Shown here one piece after another: positions 44,370 through 56,509 of a stretch of DNA of 64,000 bases. The number at the start of each line of letters is the position of its first letter. The first letter of the stretch is position 1. The notes under the pieces are model-generated. The model ran no database searches, was not told the DNA's origin, and saw only the letters and a program-made list of their open reading frames with translations. A program made the translations under genes and the position numbers. The DNA is from Aedes albopictus (lineage: Eukaryota; Arthropoda; Insecta; Diptera; Culicidae), in contig NC_085137.1 of assembly GCF_035046485.1 (NCBI RefSeq), forward strand, positions 475,875,396-475,939,395, given 5' to 3'.

Positions 44370-46215
44370 GTGATTCTTTCAGCGATTTCTACGAGGATCC
44401 CTAAAGAAAATTTTCTTAGTATTTATCCAGTAGTTTATGCCAGAAATCCACTTGAAATTTCTTCAGAAACTTTTTTGGCATTAATTCAATACAACAGGAA
44501 GTCTTGATGGAATTCCTCAACCAATTCCTGCTGGTAATGCACCAGGAATTCTTGGTGGACTCCTAAGAGCAAATACTGAAGAAATCCCAGCTGAAATTGT
44601 TTGAGAAATTTCAGCAAGAATTCCTGAAAAAAAAATGTAGAAATCACAGCAAGAATTTCTGGTGATGTTACTAGGGAAATTCCTAAAGGTATTCTTGAAA
44701 AATTTCTGGAAAAATCAGGAATTTCTATAGGAACCCTTGGAGGAATTACATGCAGCAAATGTAAAGGAATCTTTAGAGAAACCTCTGGGGCAATCTCAGC
44801 AAGCATTTCGAGAGAAATTCCATTATTAATTTGTGGAGGAATTTGAAAAGGATTTCTCAAAATATTTTTTCTAGGATTCCTCCAAAAGTTTCTCTTTGCA
44901 TTTTTCTGAGCATTTCTCCAAGAATTCCTTAAAGACCTCATCTACGAAAAAATAAACTCTAGAATGCCCAGTCCACAGGAATTTCTACAAAAGTTCCTTT
45001 TGTAATTTTTACAGGTTTTTGTTTTCAAAACATTCCTCTACAAATTTCACTTCAAATTTCCCCAAAATGCCTGCTTGGTTAAAACCACGAATTCCTCAAG
45101 TTGTTCTTCTAGTAATACCTCTTGGAATTTATCAAAGAATTCTTCTGGAGTTACCTCTAGACATTTTTGTTGGGATTTATTGAATTATTATTGACTGGAT
45201 TCATCCACCAACGACTACTGTAACTTCTCTTCTGTAACATCCTTCAGAGTTTCTTTTGCGCTTCTTCTAAGAATGTATCTAGGGATTGTTTCAGGAATTC
45301 ATCTTCGTTTTCTTATTGGAAATCTCTTTCAGATTCCTTTGGGAAATTAAGTTGAAATTGATTCAGATTTCTCGAGGAATTCGTTGTGGGAAACCTCTTG
45401 GAAGTCTTTCTGCTATTCATCAAGCCATTAATGACAGAAATTATTCAGCAATTCCTTCAGGATTCTTAAAAGCATTTACAGCAAAAATACCATCTGGAAG
45501 TGCTTGTGAAATCACAACAGAAATGCTAGGAGAAATCCTGGTAGGAGTTCCTGAAGGAATCACAGCAAGAATTCATAGAAATATTCCGGGAGGATTTGAA
45601 TAAACTGTAGAATGTTTCTTAAAGGGACATTCCTTGCCGAGGGAAGAATCCCGGCAGAAACTTCTAGCACAATCCCATCAGGCATTCCTGGAGGAATTCT
45701 AAGAAGAAAGATTTCTCCAGCAATTTTTGTAGGGATGACTGCTGGGATTCCTCTGAAGATCCCTCCGGAATTTCTCCTTGAAATTCTTCTCCGAGGATAT
45801 CTCTAATAATTCCTCTTGCAATACATCCAGTTAACAACAGGGATTCCAAAAATACCTTCTGGAATTTCATAGGGATTTCTTGCTGAGATTTCCAAGGAAT
45901 ATCTCCAATAAATATAAATATTGCTCTTTACAGTCCTGCAGGAATTACTGGAGGATTCTCTGCAGATATTGCATTGGAATCCCGCAAAAAAAATAGGAGG
46001 GTATCTACCTGAAATGTTTAGAAAAACTCCAGTAGAAGTCCTGGAGCAATTCCAGCAGTGGTTCATAATATATTCTCAAGAGGATTCCCAGTAGGAATTA
46101 CTATTTCTGGAGAAATCCATGAATAAATTACAGCAGGAATTACTGGAGGAGTCCCAGCATGAAATTCCTCTTGGTAGTGCAAGAAGAATTGAGGAGTCCA
46201 GGTGCAAAGGAATGT
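44370..46215. repeat. 12-bp-period array inside the 5.67-kb element (left)
   Basis: GGAATTCCTCAACC, GGAGGAATTTGAAA, GAATCACAGCAAG and similar words in 12-base steps. Source of spurious frames, including a 151-codon one on the minus strand. Confidence 0.7.
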
Positions 46216-46216
46216 A

Positions 46217-47138
46217 CAGGGGGCGTCCAAAATGTTTGGGATAGGCAACTTTTTTCCTCCCCCAAAAAAGTTTAACATGCTATAACTTTTCATAGAGTGC
46301 ATCGAAAAATCTCAAATATTGACTGTTTGTCAACCTATTATATGTGCATCATTGGTACAAATTTGGGCTCGATTGGTAAATCTTTCGCAAAGTTAGAACC
46401 GTTCGGGTAAAACACTATTATTTACATAACTAATTTTTGAACTATCATATCTCGGAAGCCAGTGAACCGAATTGAATGAAATTTTGAACGTACATTAGCA
46501 ATATATTAAAGCTTCATAAACAATTAAATCATAGGCGTTTTTTGAACTTTGAAAAAAAATTATCATGGATAGACACTTTTTGGTTTTTTTCTCGAAAAAA
46601 TGTAAATATTTTACATTAAAGTCAATAAATTTTAGTGTACATTTTTAAAGATTTTTCACTTTTTTTCTCAAGATATCGCTAATTAGATATATTAGAGCCT
46701 ATTTAGATTAAAGGAAGAACACATTTAGTAATTTTTGTGTGGTATTGTAAATTTGACTGATTTTCCTGTATATGGGTAAAAATTTCAACCCTGTATAACA
46801 TAATTCGCCGTGAGAAAATATTACATTTCAAAACGTTGCATCAAGTATCAATATATTGTTGATAAACGTTGAAAATTTCATTCGATTCGGTTCACTGGTT
46901 TCCGAGATATGACAGTTCAAAAATTAGATGTCGAAATAATAGTGTTTTACCCGAACGGTTCTAACTTTGCAGAAAATTAATCAATCAAGCCCAAATTTGT
47001 ACCAATGATGTACATATAATAGGTTGACAAACAGTCAAAACTAGAGATTTTTAAAGCTCTCTATGAAAAGTTACAACATGTTATTTTTTTTGTGTAAGAA
47101 AAAAAATTGTCTATCCCAAACATTTTGGCCATCCCCTG
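46217..47138. mobile_element. 922-bp TA-flanked foldback
   Basis: CAGGGGGCGTCCAAAATG left and inverted CAGGGGATGGCCAAAATG right, TA at 46215-46216 and 47139-47140. Arms pair for roughly 350 bp (CGAACGGTTCTAACTTTG, ACCAATGATG, TAATAGGTTGACAAACAG). Tc1/mariner-like ends. Non-coding. Confidence 0.85.
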
Positions 47139-47379
47139 TAAGTGACCGATTGTCGATTTTTAGCTGAGCATATCAAAAATTTCTTATAATTTTAAGCTTT
47201 TAGGAACTTTTTCAAGATTATTTTTACAATGAATTGCAATAAAAATTGGGTCCATTTTGAAACCTTATACATTTTGCATGGGAGGAAAAATTATTGGAAA
47301 ACTTTATTTACTCAAATCTCATTTACTCGAAAGTATATTTTTGTCACTTTCACCCGTTTGCTTACAACCCCTCTCAATT

Positions 47380-48000
47380 CTTGTGTGAGTCCTTGCAGAA
47401 ATTTATGGAAGAATCTCAAGAGCAATTTCTGGAAGAATTCTTGGTCAAAACCTCTGAAAGAAGCACAGGAGTTTCTGGGAGGGTCCATGGAGAAATGTCG
47501 CAATGAAAATTTCTGCAGGAATCCCAGCGGACATTCTTGTAGGATTTTTGAGAGCAAAATCTGAATGTATCCCGGAAAAATTCCTGAAGGAGCCCTTGAA
47601 GCTATTTCTTCAGCAATCCCCGCAGGAATCGCTTAGAGAAGCTCATCAGGTTTTTCTGAAGACATTCCTCTTGCAATTTTCCTAAGGAGTTTTAAACATA
47701 TTTTTATACATATTACTTCTGTGATACCTTCAAGGGCTCCAAGGTATTCTATAGAAATTCTGCTTGCGATTCATTTATAGATTTCTTAATGGATTCCTTA
47801 AGATTTTTTTTTCTAAGAGTACCTACCAGCAGAAACTCCAACTAGAATTTCTCCAGGAATGTTTCCTAAAGGAATTTCAAGTTGCTTCCCAGCTGGAAAA
47901 TTTGTAAGAATATTTCTGAAAGAATCGTTATATAAATCCCCAAGGAAATCAAAACGAGATTTTTTTTCGAAAGAATCACAGTTGTAACCACTAGCGTGGC
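47380..48000. repeat. 12-bp-period array inside the 5.67-kb element (right)
   Basis: AGAAATTTATGG, AAGAATCTCAAG, GGAAGAATTCTTGG and similar words; open on both strands. Confidence 0.65.
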
Positions 48001-49059
48001 CAGATGTTCCTTTTTTACTCGTTCTTCAGGAACAAACAACAACGAGAATCATGGAAGAGATGGAACTTGCTCTCACTTCTATTCTAGACATAAGAAAAAT
48101 AAGCCGGATCTAGCGGGTGCCCAGGACCGAAAGTAGTAAGTAAGTAGTGACTGTAATTGAGTGAGGTATTCCAGCAATAATTTCTGCAAAAATCATAGGA
48201 ATTTCTCCAAGCATACTTCAGGATGGCTTTTTAGGATTTCACCCCAGTTGAGATGCAGTCGCTGTTCCACTTGGAGCGTTAATCTAGTACGAAGAAAAAA
48301 GCAGAACGAGGTGTATTCCATCACAAAGAACAACTTTGTAGAACACTCGAAGAATCCTAAAAATCCATAGAAAAAGTTATATCCGAAAACCTGTTACAAG
48401 GGGTCGTCCACAAACAATGACACATAACTCTTAAAGTTGAGCAAATAAGGTAATAGTTTGTTCGGCAAACTTTCCAATAATACCCTTTTCTGCAACTTTG
48501 TAGAAGACACCAATACTCTATCTTTATTTTTGAGAAAAGTGAATTCCTATCGCACTTTTAGGTGGATTAATCATCTAGGTGAAAATTTTAAAATAAACTA
48601 TTAAGTATATAGAACAAACTCTTCCAAGACATCATACTTCTAAATTCAATATTTGAAGCCACAAAAAAGGATTATAAATGCGAACCTTGGTATACAGTAT
48701 GTATCAGGTTCCTCCGGAGATTATGTCCGGAAACCTGAACGTCCGGAACTGGTTCCATAGCGGTGGCATGCCCATAGCACAGAGCGATCATTTTATGGCC
48801 AAACACATTTTACAATACAAATTTCAGAATGATAATATGTGTGATATTCAATAAAATTGCCGAAAAATACCCTCGTGGCAAGGCATTTCTCAATACCCAG
48901 AAAGGGGGGAGGGGTCAGGGGGGATGCCACACCCAGATATTGGAAGACCAACTAACCGCATTCAATTTAAAATTGGTTTCAAATTTCTTGATTGTATGAT
49001 CTTTGAGTAGTAGCCGATTGAAAAAAAGTGGTTCGTCTAGGGCTTTTGAGGGTTAATAA

Positions 49060-50147
49060 TGCGAAATAATGGATCCTAAGAGGGGATTTAGGATCCCTCT
49101 CAGGGTTCTGGGGCAATCTCTTTCAGGATTCTAATGGGATGTCTTTCAATACTGTAGGAGAATTCCTCTCAGGATTCTTGGATAAATCCGCTTGGGAGAT
49201 CTGGGGATATCAGTATAAGTATTCTGGGAGAATCCCGAGAAAAAACTTCCCTCCAGATTCCGAGGCAATCCATCACAGGATTCTGGGACAATCTATCACA
49301 TGATTCAGGGAGAATCCATCTCGGAAATCTGAGGAAATCCTTCAGGATTCTGGAAGAATTCCTCTAAATATTCTGAGAGGCTACATCTCCGAAAACTGGA
49401 GTTATCTCTTCCAGGATTCTAGGGAAATCCTCAATAGAATTCAGGGAGATTTCCTATTGGAAGAGTCTTTCTCTCTTTTCTGGAATAAGGTCTGTCAGGA
49501 TAATAAATTTCAGCATTATGATGGAATCTCTCACAGACTTTTAGAGGAATCCTCAGAAATATGGAAGAGTTCTTTTAAAAAATCTGGGGGAATTTTTCTC
49601 AGAAGTATTATATGGGAATATTGCTGTGTGCATTCAAAATGCAAATATCAAATGCGGGAGCACCAAATGCGGTAAGATTTTCTAACAAGTAACCCGATGT
49701 CAGTGGGAGCTTTCGAATCCTAGGTTGGCGGTGATATTGACTATGGTTGCTACGTTGCCTTTGGTAACATGTGTAACCGCGTTTGAAGCGCATTTGGGCA
49801 CCGTTTGCATCTTGAACGCACACAGCAATACCTAATAGAACTCTACGGAATCTCTGAATTCTAAGGATTTTCATGATTTTGGGGTATTCCCTACCAGAGT
49901 TCACTACCAAGGGAGCATTCTAAGAAATTTCTGGATGATCTGGGTTGATTTCACTAAGAATTCTGGAAGATCTTAGGATCCCACTCGGAATTCTGAGGAA
50001 AACTTTCTCAACATACTCGACATTCTCAGAATTGTGGCGAAATTCCTCTCAGAATTCTGGGGGGGATCCTATACAGGATTCTAGTGGCTTCCTTCTCAGT
50101 ATCCTTTTAAAAGATCCTTTAAAAATTCTGAGGGAATATCACTAAGT
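49060..50147. repeat. Related array with about 23-bp step
   Basis: Successive units near 49270: CACAGGATTCTGGGACAATC, CACATGATTCAGGGAGAATC, CTCGGAAATCTGAGGAAATC, each followed by three bases (23-bp step). The unit looks like two 12-bp words minus one base. It surrounds the 5.67-kb element on the left too (about 43300-43378). A non-array piece lies at about 49640-49830. Confidence 0.6.
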
Positions 50148-50285
50148 CAGCGTTTCTCAAACTATGGGTCGTGACCCACTGGTGGGTCGCGGGCTGATTT
50201 TTAGTGGGTCGCAAAGGCTTGATCGATATTGAGATAAATTTAAGACATTACCCTATATCAAATGATATTGTTAGCCCTTTTTCAA
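50148..50285. mobile_element. One end of a hAT-like element
   Basis: CAGCGTTTCTCAAACTATGG then GTCGTGACCCA and GGTGGGTCGCGG match the widely shared hAT terminal text (CAG.GTTTCTCAAAC plus GGTCG/CGACC). The opposite end was not found; a TA element starts 148 bp on. Confidence 0.55.
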
Positions 50286-50295
50286 TTTACAAATA

Positions 50296-50857
50296 CCGTC
50301 AAGGCGCCATTCACCGTTGGGGCTCCATTCACCGTGTGCCTTCGAATATTTTTTCATTATTTTCATATTATGATTGAATGAAATGACAATTTCCCTTCAA
50401 TTTCACCAATACACCACTAATCTATTGTTACCATGTCAAAACGCTCATTAGATACATTTAAAAGTTTCATTTTGACACTAAAGTGTGTTTATATGAAGCG
50501 GGTTTCTGCTCGTTCACTGTATTCATAGTGAAAAAAACGAAAACTGCGCTAAGGTAATTTAAGCGATAAACTAAATGTATTCCACCAAGAAGCAATTAAA
50601 TTCACATATCAGGTATGTATTTTGCATTACCGAAGTAAGTTTAACAAGAAAGTACGATAACTCGTACTTTTTCATTGAAACAAAAAGGCACGGTAAATGG
50701 GTACCCTAAAAATCAATGGTCTCCATTCACCGTGTCCCATATTGATGAATGAAGGCAATTAAAAGCGGCACCAACAATGTTTATAAGACTGGTGTCAAAT
50801 GACAGCCCTTATTTGCCCCGAATCCTCTTAGATCCACGGTGAATGGTGCCTTGACGG
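50296..50857. mobile_element. TA-flanked element with CCGTCAAGGC..ATTCACCGT ends
   Basis: CCGTCAAGGCGCCATTCACC left, inverted CCGTCAAGGCACCATTCACC right, TA at 50294-50295 and 50858-50859. CCATTCACCGTG words recur internally (50325, 50732). Non-coding, 562 bp. Confidence 0.85.
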
Positions 50858-50859
50858 TA

Positions 50860-51573
50860 CTCTTTTAGAAAATCAGCACAGCTTTTTACTAAAATGAGGT
50901 TTCTCTTTCATTATTTTCAAACTTTTGTATTATAAGTCTTAGTCCTTAATATATTTAATATCCACACTACTGTCGACGTTCTGAAATAGATTAGTTGTAA
51001 ATCAGAATGTTTAAATTTCTGGTAAAATTTTGGATTTTTCTGGGGGAGGGGGTGGTTTATATGATGAAGTTGTTGCTTGCAGTTTGTATTTTCTGTTAGA
51101 TTTGCATGCCAAGTGCAGCAGTTAAAATTAAAAAAAAACTCGGTAGTTTCCACCGAATTATTTTTTTATTTTTCTAAAAAAATATGCTGAAATTAGATAA
51201 TCTGAGCATTTACAGAAATCAGAATAGCTCAAAAGTGTTTATGGAGGATCTGATTAAAAATTTATAGAGCTCTCTTCTTATCATTGAGCAGTACTATAAT
51301 TCTAAAATTCGGTTTTCTGGGGTAATCCCCGTCAGGATTCTGGGGTAATTTCTCTCAAGATTCTGGGGAATTTGTCTCATGATTCTGGATTCCTTTTAGG
51401 GTTTGCAAGAAATCCTTCCCAGCATTCTGGTTTCTGCAGTTACTCCCAGAAATTCTGAATTCTGGAAGATTCCCTCTTAGATATCAGGGAAAATCCTTGG
51501 CGTGATTATGGGAAGATTCTCTTGAGATTCTGGTGTAATAATTTAAATTATTCTAGAGGAATCACTCTCAGAG
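50860..51573. other. AT-rich spacer, then short array
   Basis: 50860-51300 nothing recognised. 51300-51570 has the 23-bp-type array words (CAGGATTCTGGGGTAATT). Confidence 0.4.
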
Positions 51574-51976
51574 TTCTAGGAAAAAAAAAAGGAATTTACA
51601 CGTGACGTAAACCATCAACGTACGTAAACATTTCATGACTGAATGGCAAATTTGACTCAATTTTACATCCATCATGTAAGTTCGAGTTGATTGTACAAAA
51701 TGTCAACAAACCTATCTGACCAGATAGGTAGAAACAGTTTTACATTTATCGTTTGTCTCACAACTCGGTGATTCAGCAGGTACGTGCCTCTCAATCAGCG
51801 GACCAGAGTTCGAATTCCGTTCATTATTTTGCTTACATATGTTTTATCTCTCGCTTCGGTTCTAGCGATTGCTAGCTCGACTTTCTTTGTGATAGAAGAC
51901 GTAAATTTGTGTCAAACGTGCCGCTCCTTTTATGTGCATCCAAGTGAACTTAAATTTACATGATTTTTTCTAAGAG
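51574..51976. mobile_element. MITE-like element enclosing a tRNA-like promoter
   Basis: Weakly matching inverted ends (CTAGGAAAAAA...GGAATTTACACGTGA; inverted CTTAGAAAAAATCATGTAAA). Inside on the plus strand at about 51752-51830 are A box CGGTGATTCAGCAGG and B box GAGTTCGAATTCCG, followed by CGGTTCTAGCGATTGCTA, a word shared with the SINE near 41255. May be a SINE inside a MITE or a SINE-derived composite. Confidence 0.5.
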
Positions 51977-52540
51977 TGTGAATTAAAAGATTTTTTTCGA
52001 AATGGATTATTCTGGAGGGGGCAGGCCTCCCTGGCCACCCCCTATTTACGCTAGTGATCATGCCTAGGCGAGTCCACCCTAAAAATGGGAGGCCACCGGC
52101 TTACTGGTGAACCGATGCGATTGCGGACCTGCGCCGCGCCTGCCTACGGGCTAGGCCAGGGAGGTACATTAAGGGTGAGCAAATGCGTGGTCCGGCGCGC
52201 TGCACCATAAAACACAAAACTCCTCCAAAAGTGAAAATAAAGCAGGAAATCATGAGGCAATGACTAACAGGCATCCATCTGATGCGATCTGGTAGCAAAT
52301 ATCAACGGTATTTGCTACTTTTCTGTGATGTTTCAAGATTTGAAAAAATACCAAGAACAGCTGATTGGATCTGCCATAAGAAATTTCGGCTCAGCTTCGG
52401 GTCTTTTCGGGTGAAGCTAACGAAAAATAACTCACGCATACCTGACCAAACACGTCTGTCTTGGTACCCTTAATAAACTACTCTGGGGCTAGGCGGCGGA
52501 TGCAGCGAGCACGAACGGCGGGTGGTGCTCACCGCTGATA
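51977..52540. other. Unassigned, GC-richer, probably LINE-flank debris
   Basis: GCGCCTGCCTACGGGCTAGG and nearby text are GC-rich like LINE UTRs, but no motif allows assignment. Confidence 0.3.
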
Positions 52541-52542
52541 AA

Positions 52543-53290
52543 AGCAAGCAAAAAGGCTTGCTTTGAGGGTCTCTATCAGAGTGCCAATGCGAACCCGTGG
52601 GGTGATGCCTACAAGTTCGTTATGGCCAAGACGAGAGGTGTACTGACTTCTAAGAGCAATCTCCCGAAAAGTTGGAGGGGATCATCGAAGTCTAGGTTTT
52701 GGAGGCTTGGATGAGGTCATGGAAACTGGAGTTGGCACACCATAAAACATAGGTGATGGTTGTGAGCAACCGGAAATCGGAGCAACAGGCGGTGATCAGT
52801 GTAGGTGATTGCACTATTACGTCGAAGCACTCTGTCAAATACTTGGGCGTGATGATCCACGTTAAGCTTACCTTCGGTAGCCACGTTACCTACGCCTACA
52901 AAAAAATCTTCACAGCTATAGTGGCACTGTCCCGGATGGTATCCAATAGCTCTGTGGTATACGCCAGTAAGCGCAAGCTTCTGGCTAGTGTCACCTCGTC
53001 CATACTAAGGAATTCCGGTCCGGCTTGGGGCACGGCTCCAAATACCGACAATTACCATGGTCAGCTGGAAAGCACTTAGGCTAATGTGCTTGAGGGTTGC
53101 GTATGGGTATGGGTTCCTATCGGTATCCTTATCGGGGAGGACAGAGAGTCCGTCGAAATGCGCGGCACAAGAGGCATACACAGGACTGCCAGGTTGACCT
53201 CCATGGTCAAATGGCAACGCGCATGGGACAATTGGCCCAAAGGAAGGTGGTTGATCCTGAGGGTAGATAGTTGGGTTAACAGGCGCCAGT
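52543..53290 (+). pseudogene. Internally deleted R1/LOA-type LINE ORF2 remnant
   Basis: 52543-52685 translates as KASKKACFEGLYQSANANPW and DAYKFVMAKTRG, the linker between endonuclease and reverse transcriptase. At about 52690-52700 it jumps to EAWMRSWKLELAHHKT (after a stop), then KYLGVMIHVKLTFGSHV and ALSRMVSNSSVVYASKR, the region after the RT active site, and ends with MVKWQRAWDNWPKGRW and WVNRRQ near the C-terminus. The catalytic core with the YxDD motif is deleted, and stops and frameshifts follow 53075. Not functional. Confidence 0.75.
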
Positions 53291-53319
53291 AACAATCTAC
53301 AGCAGTACTTAGACTCTTC

Positions 53320-53560
53320 ACTCTTGATGATGAGCCCGGTTGTGGCGCTAACATCGACTACCACTACCTGGTAATTGTCAAAGCGCCCAAAATGTTCCGT
53401 CATCAGCAATGTACGGTACCGGCGACCGCTAAATACGGTACAACCAACAGCAATTGAAACAACCGGATATCACCACCGCATACGCTCAAAATCTTGAGAC
53501 ACCGTTGCCAGACGAGGGTAAGCTCGATGCCACCCTTCAAGCCGCAGGAGTAGGTACAAC
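53320..53560 (+). pseudogene. LINE endonuclease-end fragment, copy 1
   Basis: GGCGCTAACATCGACTACCA gives GANID-YHYLVIVK (compare SDHYLV, the last endonuclease motif of non-LTR elements). The nucleotide text then parallels 58905-59175: CGTCATCAGCA, ACGGTACCGGCGACCGC, AACAACCGGAT. Clade uncertain; RTE-like wording. Confidence 0.55.
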
Positions 53561-55625
53561 GCCTCTCCAACCACCAAAACATCTAAAAATAGGTATGTTG
53601 ATGTTTAGTAGAAATATCTGAAACTATTATCCGTTAATTTAAGAAATTCTTTTCTTAGACACCACACATTTAGCGACACTACAGCTAGTAGTGCGTGAGA
53701 CCAAGCTCTTAGCAGAAAACAACCCTTAAACTTATTTTCGCATCAATCACGGCGGTACAAGTTGCTTTCCATACAAAAACAGCTAACTGGGTTTCACCAT
53801 TCGTCAAACAAAAACGAAACTGCTGGTACCAAAACGCAAACCTTCCGTGTGGTGCAATCATATGGTCCGTCGTTCCCGGGAGAGGATGAACAAAGAGAAC
53901 AACGAGCACCGCACGAAAAAAAAACGCAAATGACATTCATCATGCCAAATCACATTGCCACGAATCGTTTGTTATAAACCCGGTCACAATGAATGGTAGG
54001 TAACTCCTGTGCGCCGCCAAGTAGGTTGGTACAACACGAAATGACAAATTATGAGCAATGGTTTTCGGTATGTACCAAGAATCTAGCCGGGCTACATGGC
54101 ATGAGTCACGGAGCAAGAGTGACAGAGTTAACGTGTCTGTGTACGCGCGGCGGCGGTGGCACCGGCGGTTCCTAATCAGATTAGCTCAGAGTTCAAATAA
54201 TTCAAATTTTATGGCAAATAAATAAAAACCTGGAACCTGCTTTATTGCCTGCATGCAGGGGTAATGAACGACCGCAGTGGAGACCTCTACTCCAGATGCG
54301 GTCGTAGTTTAGTGATGGGACTGCGCTGCTTGCTGCAGTGGTGAACGAGGCCTGGATTCGGTCGATTGCAGAGAATGCATGGAATTTTCAGGTCAACGAC
54401 GACGACGACGGGGGATGCTTCCATAAATTTCACTAAAAACAAAGCAAAGTTATCGGAATGGCCTCCGTACGCTGAATGGATGACGACCGTTGGCTGTTTT
54501 GTGGGAAATTGTTACAATGTAATCGTTAGTGAATGCTCGAGTGGTGTGTTATTAGGCTGATTGCACGGCCTGCGATGGCCAGCCGGAAACCGGTTAGCGT
54601 TTTATGTCGTATGGAAATTAGCATTATTACATGCGGAGACATTCAGGAATGTTTGCAATCCGGTTGTTGCTACAGTTTGGTTTTTTTTATACATTCTATG
54701 GTAAGGGTCAGGTGGGGGAAACATGATATATTAAAAACTTTCTTCATTTTCGTTGATTTTATTGTCTTATTTGAAGAACAATTACAGTGTTAACAGTAAC
54801 AAAACAATATTTGTAAATCACAATACTGAAATTTCCACAACTTATGCATTTTCATCCTTTTTCTGATTTTTTTCAATAGCTGAGAAAATAAAAACGAATG
54901 TTGTGTAATAGGTTATGCGATGGGGTATGAAGCCGTGCATAGCATAGCCATCAACTACCTATTAAGCGATTCCATTCCTGACCGTCTCTACCGCGTGAGC
55001 TTTACACTTAAAGTTTCAAAAGTTTTACCAAACATCGTTGACATACACAATGTGTTGAGGTGCGTTAGTGCGCAGAACATAAATGCAGAGTGTGCCGTGA
55101 AAAAGCTAGCTGTGCCCCACCTTGCGTAATATTTAAGGGTTATATCAACAACAACCAGTAATAGAAAAGCAACGCTCAACATGTGCAAAATAAATAACGA
55201 AAAACACTTGACCTTGAGGGTATCTGAGTACAAAACATGTGTTGTTTTCCAACGATAAAGGGTACGAGCGTCAGTGCATGATGACAGTGCATGGCAAGGA
55301 CGACATCATGAGAGATGGTGATGAGAGAGATGATACTGCAATCTTCATATCAACACTTTTGTCGAGACGGGTGCTTGTCATTGTTGGAAATTCTATTGTT
55401 TTGTTCAAGGCTACTCTTACTCAAGCTTAAAGGGTGGTATGTTTTGATTCGGGTCAACAATGTCGGTGCTGCGTCAAGAATGGCATTCAATGTGTCTGTC
55501 TACGTCTCGAGTCGCGTGAAAAAATGTTGTTCTCAGAATGGGAAGTATTCTATTTGTCATTTTTACGAAAAGTTTTCTCCAGAAAGTTTCTGTAATGATT
55601 TTATTTTTATTTTCTTGGTAATATA
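53561..55625. other. Largely unassigned region
   Basis: Not visibly repetitive; GC-richer at 54110-54170 (CGCGGCGGCGGTGGCACCGG). Short frames of 60-103 codons have no recognised motif, start context or splice evidence. I see no supportable gene. Confidence 0.35.
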
Positions 55626-56509
55626 GCACCTGGGCATTTTTTTTATTATCGTACAAATTGGGCCGAAGTGTCTCAGATTTCAATGAAGTTTTTTTCCACA
55701 GGCAGGGCTCATGGATATATGAACAAAAAAAATGAGAAAAATTCAGGGCCGCCTATTTTCCCGGAAAACTCAAGTGGATTTTTTTTTGTTTTCCCCTGAC
55801 ACTACTTACTTTGAAAAATCATAACTCAGGAACGAAGCATCGTAGAAAGATTTTTTTTTAGAAAATGAAAGCAAATGTTCTCAGTTATCAGGTAAACAAT
55901 ATGAATTGGAAAAAGTTTTCCACAAAATTTTCTACAGTTGAGAAAATTCGTAAAAAAAGCCGGACATCTATGCCCGAACCCGTGGAAAGTTTTCGAAAGA
56001 ATATTTTTGAGAAGGTTATTTTATAAGCTTTAAGGGGTCGTCCATAAATGACGTAGCTTTTTGGGGGGGAGGGGGGTGTTTATGATTTTGTGACGAAGTG
56101 TGACGATAGGGGGGTAGGGGTTTATGATATGCTACGTAGCTTTCTACTAAGCTCATTGAATAAAAGTATTTCGTAATTACTAAAATTTTTACTTGCATTA
56201 AGTATCATTATCCAGTAAATTAAAAAAATATATATAAAGGATCTATTTTTTCCATCACATCAATGTAAATAACAAATAATGGACATAAATGCTGGCTTCC
56301 TTTTATAAGACATACGGCTATCGGACGCAACAACTATATCTGAGAAAATTGTTTTAAGATCCTGCGTAAAGAATAATGAATATAATGAAAGAATAATGTG
56401 TGTAAAAATCAATTTCAAAGTCAAATGCTTCTCACGTCCAATAGTTTGCTGCTTGCTATAGAGCACTGCACGCTGCTAAGGTTGCAAAGGAAAAATTTTT
56501 GGCATTATG

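Larger units (their letters stand above)
43383..49052. mobile_element. 5.67-kb TTAA-flanked foldback with 810-bp arms
   Basis: Outer ends CCCTTAAAAGCCCTAGACG and inverted CCCTCAAAAGCCCTAGACG, TTAA at 43379-43382 and 49053-49056. Arms 43383-44189 and 48246-49052 are inverted copies that look about 98% alike by eye. The CCC end and TTAA target suggest piggyBac-type mobilisation. The 4-kb interior is 12-bp-period array plus a nested 922-bp foldback; no transposase. It is itself inserted in array sequence. Confidence 0.75.

Noticed and set aside
44486..44941. 151-codon minus-strand frame
   Set aside because: Same cause: array inside the 5.67-kb foldback; no domain.
53005..53409. 134-codon minus-strand frame
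   Set aside because: Antisense of the LINE C-terminal region (KWQRAWDNWPKGRW on the plus strand).
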